DNA from: an uncultured Fusobacterium sp. | GTDB lineage: Bacteria; Fusobacteriota; Fusobacteriia; Fusobacteriales; Fusobacteriaceae | DNA: 55,739 nucleotides | Direction: 5' to 3' | NCBI GenBank assembly: GCA_900541465.1 | Contig: UQJY01000010.1 | Span: 1-55,739 of the forward strand | Part shown: positions 1 through 6,237 of the stretch, piece after piece | Layout of the letters: each line of letters starts with the position of its first letter | Numbering within the stretch: the stretch's first letter is position 1 | Made by a program: the position numbers and the translations under genes | Notes under the pieces: model-generated | What the model saw: the letters and a program-made list of their open reading frames with translations, nothing else | What the model was told of the DNA's origin: nothing | Databases searched by the model: none

Positions 1-243
1 ATCATAGAATTAAAAAATCGTCAACAACTTTTTTAAAAAAATTTAAAATATTTTTATATTCTACAGAATAAAAACAAACTAATTATTGAAAAATAACGTC
101 TAATTTAATTAGAAAAAAATTTTAAAAAATATTTTTTATTTATGAATTTTTAGTAAAAAATATTTAAAAAAATTTATTCTTTTTGAAAAATTTGTAAAAA
201 ATAATTAAAATATTTTTTTATAATCTGCAAAATTATTTCAATT

Positions 244-1386
244 TTAAAAAATATCAAAAATACTGTTTTCTCCCTCTACACTCTCTCTTACTACAAGACT
301 TCCCTTATCAACAATTTTGTCATCAAGATAAAGTTCATATTTCCCTACTTCATCTCCTGCATTAAAAGGAGCTTTTACACTTTCTCTTCTATAAACAACA
401 AATTTAACATCAGTAGTATCCTTTGCTATGTCTTCGTAATTTTTATCAGGATATATTTCTACTATTTTTACAACTCCTCCTGATACAGCCATTTCATCAA
501 CAGGAATATCCTTATTTAAAAATTCCACAACTTTATAATCTTTGTGAAATAATTTAATCTCGCTTACTATTTTTTCATCCCTTATTTTTTCTGTTTCTGC
601 TCCCAATACAACAACTATGGAATTCATATTTTCCAGATTACTTGCAACAGCAATATTATACCAATTATCAAGATGTCCTGTTTTAATGCCGTAAATTCCT
701 TCTCTGCCTAAAAGCTTATTTCTATTATATATTTTTGTTTTTCCTGAATATGATAAAACATCTTCTTTCTGAGCTGCCATTTTTATATATTCTGGATATT
801 TTAAAGCAGCAAGAGATAATTTATATACTCCCAAAGCACTTCCTATATCCTGCCCTCTCCCTGTCATATGAGGAGGAAGTCCTGTTGGAGTATTATATTC
901 TATCTCTCTTCCAAAGCCAAAATCTTCCGCCTTTTTATTCATCATAGCAACAAATGTATCTACATCTCCGCCTACAGCCTTTGCAAGCCCATAAGCAGCA
1001 TTATTGGCCGAATGAAGTGCTGTTGCTTTAATTAAATCTTCAACTGAAATTTTTGTTCCCTCTTTCATCCAGATTCTGCTTCCGCCCATTTCAGCCATTG
1101 TTTTATCTATTGTAACTTTATCTGTAAGTTTTATTCTTCCCTCGTCTATTGCATCATAAGTAAGCATAAGTGTCATTACTTTTGTTACTGAAGCAAGAGG
1201 CAGCATCTCATTTTCATTTTCAGAATAATATATATTCCCCTTTGTATCCCCTAACACAAAAGCTCTGCATATAGGTTTTTCTTCTGCTGTTTCTGTAAAA
1301 ATTTCATTTTCTCCCTCTGCAAAAATATTAAAATTTAATATCAAACCAAAAATTATAAGCAATATTTTTTTCAGCAACTTTTTCAC
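244..1386 (-). CDS. dacA: D-alanyl-D-alanine carboxypeptidase (PBP5/6 type)
   Basis: Periplasmic serine peptidase that trims the terminal D-Ala from peptidoglycan stem peptides. The 380-residue product starts with a Lys-rich, hydrophobic signal peptide (about residues 1-23, ending near FAEG). The penicillin-binding triad is complete: SVTK at 66-69, SAN at 126-128 and KTG at 235-237. A beta-rich C-terminal domain follows, as in PBP5. The start used here is GTG at 1386, but a GGGG ribosome site sits almost on it, so a TTG three codons later (1377) is equally possible. The gene stands alone behind the nifU terminator. Confidence 0.9.
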   Translation of the reverse strand: MKKLLKKILLIIFGLILNFNIFAEGENEIFTETAEEKPICRAFVLGDTKGNIYYSENENEMLPLASVTKVMTLMLTYDAIDEGRIKLTDKVTIDKTMAEMGGSRIWMKEGTKISVEDLIKATALHSANNAAYGLAKAVGGDVDTFVAMMNKKAEDFGFGREIEYNTPTGLPPHMTGRGQDIGSALGVYKLSLAALKYPEYIKMAAQKEDVLSYSGKTKIYNRNKLLGREGIYGIKTGHLDNWYNIAVASNLENMNSIVVVLGAETEKIRDEKIVSEIKLFHKDYKVVEFLNKDIPVDEMAVSGGVVKIVEIYPDKNYEDIAKDTTDVKFVVYRRESVKAPFNAGDEVGKYELYLDDKIVDKGSLVVRESVEGENSIFDIF

Positions 1387-1436
1387 CCCAAATATTTTTT
1401 ATATTTTTTAATTATAACCGCTTTTTTAAAAAAAAT

Positions 1437-1458
1437 AAAGGGCTTTTCCAAGCCCTTT
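1437..1458 (-). terminator. Intrinsic terminator after nifU
   Basis: The 9-bp stem AAAGGGCTT/AAGCCCTTT has a 4-nt loop. On the minus strand it is followed by a long T-rich run. It lies just downstream of the nifU stop and closes the nifS-nifU unit before dacA. Confidence 0.85.
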
Positions 1459-1476
1459 TCAAAACATATCATTAAT

Positions 1477-1851
1477 TTATTTTTGTTTTTTAGATAAATA
1501 ATCTTCAATTGCAGCCTTAACTGCTTCTTCTGCTAATACTGAGCAGTGCATTTTTACTGGCGGAAGACCATCAAGAGCTTCTGCCACAACTTTATTTGTT
1601 ATTTTTAAAGCTTCATGAATATCTTTTCCTATAATCATTTCAGTAGATATAGATGAAGTTGCTATTGCTGATGCACAGCCAAATGTTCTAAATTTTACAT
1701 CAGTAATTATATCGTTATCTATTTTTAAAAATATTTCCATTATATCTCCGCAAGATGGGTTTCCTATTTTTCCGTATCCATCTGGATTTTCAATTACTCC
1801 CATGTTTCTTGGATTCATAAAGTGATCCATTACTTTTTCTGAATATTGCAT
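1477..1851 (-). CDS. nifU: NifU/IscU-type iron-sulfur cluster scaffold
   Basis: Scaffold on which [Fe-S] clusters are assembled from sulfur delivered by the adjacent cysteine desulfurase. The 124 residues match the stand-alone IscU/NifU N-terminal domain, with the three ligand cysteines C34 (NPSCGD), C59 (FGCASA) and C103 (LPPVKMHCSVLAEEA). Asp36 next to the first Cys is also conserved. There is no ferredoxin-like or Nfu domain, so it is the short form. It is 32 bp downstream of nifS, with its own GGAGG site, and is evidently co-transcribed. Together the two form a minimal Isc/Nif-type pathway; no Rrf2 regulator or HscAB is adjacent. Confidence 0.92.
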   Translation of the reverse strand: MQYSEKVMDHFMNPRNMGVIENPDGYGKIGNPSCGDIMEIFLKIDNDIITDVKFRTFGCASAIATSSISTEMIIGKDIHEALKITNKVVAEALDGLPPVKMHCSVLAEEAVKAAIEDYLSKKQK

Positions 1852-1883
1852 TATTTATTTTCCTCCCTGTTTTTTTACAAATT

Positions 1884-3050
1884 TTATCTGTTAAACTCAT
1901 TCCAAAGCGGTGACATCATTCTTAATTTTCCGATAATTTCTACCACTGCTTCTATTGTATAATCGATTTCTTCTTTTGTGTTATATTTTCCAAGACTGAA
2001 TCTTATTGTTCCGTGAGCAAATTCTGCTGGTATTCCCATTGCAAGAAGAACATGAGATGCTTGAAGCTCATCAGATGAACAAGCTGAACCAGAGCTTACT
2101 GCTATTCCTTTCATGCTAAGTGAAAGAAGAATAGATTCTCCTTCAACATATTTGAAAGTTATGCTTGATGTTCCCGGAAGTCTTGGTACATTTTTTCCAT
2201 TTATTACTATTTCAGGTATTCTTGCTGAAATTTGTTCTTCAAAATAGTCTCTTAATTCTCCAACTCTTTTGTTTTCTTCTTCTCTTTCAGCATATACTTT
2301 TTCAAGAGCTTTTGCCATACCGACAATAAGAGGAGTATTTGTTGTTCCAGGTCTTAATTTTCTTTCCTGACCTCCACCTGTGATAACTTTTCCAAGTCTT
2401 ACTCCATTTCTTACATATAAAGCTCCGACACCTTTTGGTCCGTAAAATTTATGAGCAGTAAATACTAATAAATCTATTCCCATTTCTTTTGGATTTATTT
2501 CTAATTTTCCCATAGATTGAACTGCATCAACATGGAATAAAATTTTATTTTCTTTTGCTATTTTTCCAATTTCTTCTATTGGCTGGATAACTCCTGTTTC
2601 ATTATTTGCATGCATAACAGAAATTAAAATTGTCTCATCTTTTATTGCTGATTTAAGCTGCTCTAAATCAACAACTCCATTTTTATCAACATTTAAAACT
2701 GTTATTTCAAATCCTTCTTTTTCTAAATCCTTGCAGGTATTTCTTACACCTGGATGTTCAATTGAACTTACAATTATATGTTTTCCTCTATTTTTATATG
2801 CTCTTGCCACACCTCTTATTGCAAGGTTGTCTCCCTCTGTTCCTGATCCTGTAAAAATAATTTCTTCAGGAAGAACTCCAAGAAGATCAGCTATAACTTT
2901 TCTTGATTCTGCTACAGCTTTTCCTGTTTCTCTTCCAAATAAGTGAAGACTGAAAGCATTTCCATACTCTTCTTTAAAGAATGGTATCATTGCATCAAAG
3001 GCATCATCATCAAGCCTTGTTGTTGCATTATTATCTAAATATATTTTCAT
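1884..3050 (-). CDS. nifS: Cysteine desulfurase (NifS/IscS class I)
   Basis: PLP enzyme that converts cysteine to alanine and passes persulfide sulfur to the NifU scaffold. From the chosen ATG (388 aa), the PLP lysine is K201 in TAHKFYGPKG, the cofactor-stacking His is H99 (EHP), and the catalytic Cys is C324 in a SSGSACSS loop, as in class I enzymes. An open frame extends to a TTG at 3068, but GGGAG lies between the two and fits the ATG at 3050. The first gene of a two-gene unit with nifU, read from a consensus promoter at 3092-3120. Confidence 0.94.
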   Translation of the reverse strand: MKIYLDNNATTRLDDDAFDAMIPFFKEEYGNAFSLHLFGRETGKAVAESRKVIADLLGVLPEEIIFTGSGTEGDNLAIRGVARAYKNRGKHIIVSSIEHPGVRNTCKDLEKEGFEITVLNVDKNGVVDLEQLKSAIKDETILISVMHANNETGVIQPIEEIGKIAKENKILFHVDAVQSMGKLEINPKEMGIDLLVFTAHKFYGPKGVGALYVRNGVRLGKVITGGGQERKLRPGTTNTPLIVGMAKALEKVYAEREEENKRVGELRDYFEEQISARIPEIVINGKNVPRLPGTSSITFKYVEGESILLSLSMKGIAVSSGSACSSDELQASHVLLAMGIPAEFAHGTIRFSLGKYNTKEEIDYTIEAVVEIIGKLRMMSPLWNEFNR

Positions 3051-3091
3051 TTTTATATCAGCTCCCAAGAATTAATTTCTTTCCTACATAA

Positions 3092-3120
3092 TTTATACCA
3101 TTCTTTATTTATTATGTCAA
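3092..3120 (-). promoter_or_regulatory. Promoter of nifS-nifU
   Basis: On the minus strand TTGACA (3115-3120), a 17-bp spacer and TATAAA (3092-3097), the latter preceded by TG one base upstream (extended -10). This is close to the sigma-70 consensus. No obvious IscR or Fur site was recognised around it. Confidence 0.75.
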
Positions 3121-3190
3121 GAATTATTATCTTATTTCTCCTAATTTTTCAAGGCATTTTTAATAAAATTTCTAAATGATAAAAGTTTTG

Positions 3191-3234
3191 AATAAAAAAT
3201 AAAATTTTATACCGTGAAAATTTTATTTTTTATT
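3191..3234 (-). terminator. All-AT long hairpin after nth
   Basis: A perfect 18-bp stem made only of A and T (arms 3191-3208 and 3217-3234) encloses the loop ATACCGTG. It begins a few bases after the nth stop. It probably acts as a terminator or 3'-end stabiliser, though a stem without GC pairs is a weak classical terminator. Confidence 0.55.
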
Positions 3235-3242
3235 AATTATGC

Positions 3243-3890
3243 TTATTTTTGCAATTTTGAAAAATATCTGCATACCTCTTTTATTTCACATTCCTGACAT
3301 TGAGGACGTCTTGCAATACATTTATCACGTCCTTGAAGAATAATATAGTGAGAAAAATCTATCCAGCTTTTTTTAGGAACTATTTTCATTAAATCTTTTT
3401 CTATTTTTACAGGGTCTGTTTCTTCTGTAAGCCCTAAAAGATTGGTTATTCTTTTTACATGAGTATCAACTGTTATTCCATCTGCCAGTCCCCAGATTTC
3501 TCCTCTTACAACATTGGCTGTCTTTCTTCCTACTCCCCCAAGTTCTAAAAGTTTATCCATATCTTTAGGAAGTTCTCCATTATATTTTTCAAGAAGCTGT
3601 TTTGCTGCTTTCTGAATATTCTTAGCTTTATTTTTATAAAATCCTGTACTTCTTATAAGTTCTTCTATTTCAGAAAGTTCCATACTTGCAAACTGCTCAG
3701 GGGTATTTATTTTATCTTCACGAAACATTTTTTCAGTAACTATATTTACACGTTTATCTGTACATTGAGCAGAAAGAATTACTGCTACAAGAAGTTCAAA
3801 AGGAGTTTCAAAATTTAAAGCACATTTGGGTTTTCCAAATTTTTCTTCCATTTTCTGTAAAATATATTTTACTTTTTCTTTTTTGGTCAT
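3243..3890 (-). CDS. nth: Endonuclease III (DNA glycosylase/AP lyase)
   Basis: Base-excision repair enzyme that removes oxidised pyrimidines and nicks the abasic site. From the ATG at 3890 the helix-hairpin-helix LPKDMDKLLELGGVGRKTA carries the catalytic K123. The general base is D142 in VDTHVKR. A C-terminal [4Fe-4S] loop has C191, C198, C201 and C207 (spacing 6-2-5). The frame stays open to a TTG at 3902, but the GGGAGG site upstream of ATG 3890 decides the start. At 215 aa it has normal family length. The large palindrome at 3921-4131 lies directly upstream. Confidence 0.94.
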   Translation of the reverse strand: MTKKEKVKYILQKMEEKFGKPKCALNFETPFELLVAVILSAQCTDKRVNIVTEKMFREDKINTPEQFASMELSEIEELIRSTGFYKNKAKNIQKAAKQLLEKYNGELPKDMDKLLELGGVGRKTANVVRGEIWGLADGITVDTHVKRITNLLGLTEETDPVKIEKDLMKIVPKKSWIDFSHYIILQGRDKCIARRPQCQECEIKEVCRYFSKLQK

Positions 3891-3920
3891 TTTTCCTCCC
3901 AATCTCTCCTATTTTTCTTA

Positions 3921-4131
3921 TATAAAAAGCTGTCACTTTTTAAGATATAAAAATAAAAATTACGAAGATTAAAAATATTTTTGTAATTTATGAAGCGAAC
4001 TGAACGCTTAAAAATGACATGTTTGAACGAAGTAAGTTTGTCATTTTTAGTGAAGTAAGCAATATAAATAAAAAATATTTTTACGAAAGTAATTTTTATT
4101 TTTTATATCAAGAGCAACAGCTTTTTTATAT
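3921..4131. repeat. 210-bp imperfect palindrome (structured intergenic repeat)
   Basis: The left arm (from TATAAAAAGCTGT at about 3921) and the inverted right arm (ending at about 4131) match over roughly 95 nt with small gaps. Paired blocks include GATATAAAAA, TAAAAATTAC, AAAAATATTTTT and AAAAATGACA. The apex contains ATGTTTGA...AGTTTGT. The element fills the space between nth and the acetyltransferase and has no ORF. A shorter relative with the same apex lies at 49344-49478. It could be a MITE-like or REP-like fusobacterial element that also ends transcripts. Confidence 0.75.
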
Positions 4132-4135
4132 TTTA

Positions 4136-4600
4136 TTATAATGTTTTTACAAAAAGCAGATGTTCGATTCCTTTATAGTTTTCAATTCCCTCGTATTGAA
4201 ATCCAAGATTTTTAAAAGCATTTATTGAGACTTCATTTTCTTCAAGAATATAAGCCAGGACAATAGAAATTTCAGGTTTTTCATGCTGTAGTTCTTCTAT
4301 GCTTAAAGTAAGAATTCCGTGGCTGTATCCCTGCTCTCTTATATCTTTTACAAGATAAATATTTATAACTGCACATTCTCCGTCCAGCTCAAATTTAACA
4401 CACCCCAGAAACTTTCCTGTTTCTGTGCTTGTTACAGTATATAAAAGATAAGCATCTGAATGTATAAGAAATTTATACCATCTTTCATGAGCCTTCCACT
4501 GTTCCTCTGGGTCATTACAATATTTTTTCACATAATCCAAATGGATATAATTGTATATCTCTTCAATGTCGCTTTCTGTTGTCTCTCTCAAAAGAATCAA
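4136..4600 (-). CDS. GNAT family N-acetyltransferase
   Basis: About 154 aa. The fold is suggested by an N-terminal RETTESDIEEIYNYI stretch, a central beta-strand region (GKFLGCVKFE), a V-x-x-x-R-E-Q-G-Y-S-H-G acetyl-CoA loop (a variant of the Q/RxxGxG/A signature) and the C-terminal AFKNLGFQYEG typical of RimJ/RimL-like members. The substrate cannot be told. The start is uncertain: a GTG at 4609 and TTG codons at 4600 and 4591 are in frame, and AGGTG best supports the TTG at 4600. It follows tyrS by about 20 bp and is probably co-transcribed with it. Confidence 0.72.
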   Translation of the reverse strand: MILLRETTESDIEEIYNYIHLDYVKKYCNDPEEQWKAHERWYKFLIHSDAYLLYTVTSTETGKFLGCVKFELDGECAVINIYLVKDIREQGYSHGILTLSIEELQHEKPEISIVLAYILEENEVSINAFKNLGFQYEGIENYKGIEHLLFVKTL

Positions 4601-4621
4601 AAAAATCACCTGTTTTCAAAT

Positions 4622-5842
4622 TTATTTTAAAACTATTCTGTGGAATTTCTTTTTACCCATTTTTACAATGGCTTCATTATCTTTAAAAGCTTCCTCAGTA
4701 AGAGCAAAACCAATGTCAGTAACTTTATCTCCGTTTAAAGACATTCCATTCTGCTGAATAAGTCTTCTTCCTTCGCTCTTAGTTTTTAAAATTCCATTTT
4801 CTGTTAAATAATCTATAAGGCTTACCCCTAGATTTGCTTTTTCAATTTCTGTTGTAGGAAGATTTGACATATCTCCGCTTCCTCCGAAAGCTCCCTCAGC
4901 AGCAGCTTTAGCTTTATCTGCTTCTTCCTGTCCGTGAATCATCTTAGTTATTTCATAAGCAAGCACAACTTTTGCTTTATTTATTTCTGCATCTTTTAAA
5001 GCTCCAAGTCTTCTTACTTCATCCATAGGAATAAATGTTAAAAGTGCAAGACATTTTTCAACATCTTCATCTGCAACGTTTCTCCAATATTGATAAAATT
5101 CATGTGGAGTTGTTTTTTCTGGGTCAAGCCATAAAGCACCTTTTGCTGTTTTTCCCATTTTCTTTCCTTCGCTGTTTGTAAGAAGAGTACAAGTCATTCC
5201 ATATACTGTTTCTTGTTTTTTCTTTCTTACAAGATTTATTCCGGCAATTATATTTGACCACTGGTCATCGCCGCCTAGTTCCATCTTACAATTGTGTTTT
5301 TGGTTTAACACATAGAAATCATATCCCTGCATTAGCATATAGTTAAATTCTAAGAAAGATAATCCTTTTTCCATTCTTGATTTAAAACATTCTGCAGCAA
5401 GCATTTTATTTACAGAAAATTCTGCTCCTATATCTCTTAAGAAATCAATGTAGTTTAATCCTAAAAGCCAGTCTGCATTATTTTCTAAAATTGCTTTTCC
5501 ATCAGAAAAGTCTATAAATTTTTCCATTTGTTTTTTTATGCAGGCAACATTATGAGCTATTGTTTCTTTTGTCATCATAGTTCTCATATCTGTTCTTCCG
5601 CTAGGGTCACCAACCATAGCAGTTCCACCGCCAACAAGAGCTATTGGTCTGTGACCGAATTTCTGCATATGAGCCATAAACATCATAGCAATAAAATGTC
5701 CTACGTGTAAGCTGTCTGCTGTTGGGTCAAATCCTATATAGAAAGTTACTTTTTCCTCTGATAATAATTTTTTGATTGCCTCTTCATCTGTAAACTGCTT
5801 TAAATATCCACGGTCTTTAAGCACATCATAAACATTTTCCAT
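4622..5842 (-). CDS. tyrS: Tyrosyl-tRNA synthetase
   Basis: Charges tRNA-Tyr. The 406-aa product is a class I synthetase with the HIGH variant HVGH at 46-49, the Tyr-binding Rossmann core (GGDDQWSNI), the KMSKS variant KMGKT near residue 230, and a C-terminal S4 RNA-binding domain (about 340-406). A GGGGG ribosome site precedes the ATG. The gene is first in a unit with the acetyltransferase. A 280-nt leader upstream contains a Tyr-rich leader peptide and a terminator, suggesting attenuation by charged tRNA-Tyr level. Confidence 0.95.
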   Translation of the reverse strand: MENVYDVLKDRGYLKQFTDEEAIKKLLSEEKVTFYIGFDPTADSLHVGHFIAMMFMAHMQKFGHRPIALVGGGTAMVGDPSGRTDMRTMMTKETIAHNVACIKKQMEKFIDFSDGKAILENNADWLLGLNYIDFLRDIGAEFSVNKMLAAECFKSRMEKGLSFLEFNYMLMQGYDFYVLNQKHNCKMELGGDDQWSNIIAGINLVRKKKQETVYGMTCTLLTNSEGKKMGKTAKGALWLDPEKTTPHEFYQYWRNVADEDVEKCLALLTFIPMDEVRRLGALKDAEINKAKVVLAYEITKMIHGQEEADKAKAAAEGAFGGSGDMSNLPTTEIEKANLGVSLIDYLTENGILKTKSEGRRLIQQNGMSLNGDKVTDIGFALTEEAFKDNEAIVKMGKKKFHRIVLK

Positions 5843-5899
5843 TATTATATCCCCCTGATTTTTATTTTACATTTTATTTTAACACAAAGATTTAGAAAA

Positions 5900-5934
5900 C
5901 AAAAGAAAAGCCTGTTGAATATCCTCAACAGGCT
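5900..5934 (-). terminator. tyrS leader terminator (attenuator)
   Basis: A perfect 10-bp stem AGCCTGTTGA/TCAACAGGCT (5909-5918 and 5925-5934) with a 6-nt loop. On the minus strand it is followed by TTTTCTTTTGTTTT. It lies 58 nt before the tyrS ATG and downstream of the leader peptide. Its 5' arm can alternatively pair with TCAAATAGG at 5970-5978, giving a candidate antiterminator. Confidence 0.8.
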
Positions 5935-5990
5935 GTATATCCCTATTAAATATATTCTCCAGCATTCTTCCTATTTGACATAACAAAGCC

Positions 5991-6020
5991 GGCTCAAAAC
6001 TTTTTTATTTGTTCTGAACC
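5991..6020 (-). promoter_or_regulatory. tyrS leader hairpin (1:2 pause-type stem)
   Basis: On the minus strand GGTTCAGAAC (6011-6020) pairs with GTTTTGAGCC (5991-6000), including G-U pairs, around a 10-nt AT loop. It begins 3 nt after the leader-peptide stop, where a terminating ribosome would cover its 5' arm. TTTGA in the second arm can instead pair with TCAAA at 5974-5978, the start of the candidate antiterminator strand. Confidence 0.6.
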
Positions 6021-6023
6021 TGT

Positions 6024-6077
6024 TTATATGCAATAGTAATATGAAGCTGTAAGAAATACATTTTTTAAAGTTACCAT
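6024..6077 (-). CDS. Tyr-rich leader peptide of tyrS
   Basis: A 17-codon ORF reading MVTLKNVFLTASYYYCI, too short for ordinary gene calling. It has an ATG, a GGGAG ribosome site (6084-6088) six bases upstream, and three consecutive Tyr codons (TAT TAC TAT, 6033-6041) followed by Cys, Ile and stop. It lies between a promoter (6129-6157) and the tyrS terminator-hairpin system. By analogy with trp, his and pheS-type leaders, ribosome position on the Tyr codons would choose between antitermination and termination. No gene symbol is assigned because it is inferred only from sequence. Confidence 0.72.
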   Translation of the reverse strand: MVTLKNVFLTASYYYCI

Positions 6078-6128
6078 TATTTTCTCCCAAAATTATTTTC
6101 GAGTTTCTTGTCTTTTTTTACTTTTATT

Positions 6129-6157
6129 ATTTTACCATTTTTTTCAATATGTTTCAA
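6129..6157 (-). promoter_or_regulatory. Promoter of the tyrS leader
   Basis: On the minus strand TTGAAA (6152-6157), a 17-bp spacer and TAAAAT (6129-6134), with TG one base before the -10 (extended -10). Transcription would start near 6122, giving a leader of about 280 nt before tyrS. Confidence 0.7.
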
Positions 6158-6237
6158 GACTTCCCTGCTTTTTATATTCTTAAAATAAGCTAATAATAAA
6201 AATATCTATCTTCTTTTTTATTTATTCAATTTTATAT

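Noticed and set aside
1..243. Feature at the left edge
   Set aside because: The first 243 bp are AT-rich with no ORF, hairpin with T tract or promoter that I could support.
5843..6237. T-box riboswitch in front of tyrS
   Set aside because: The conserved T-box sequence (AGGGTGGNACCGCG) and specifier stem features are absent; the leader is explained better by the Tyr-rich peptide.
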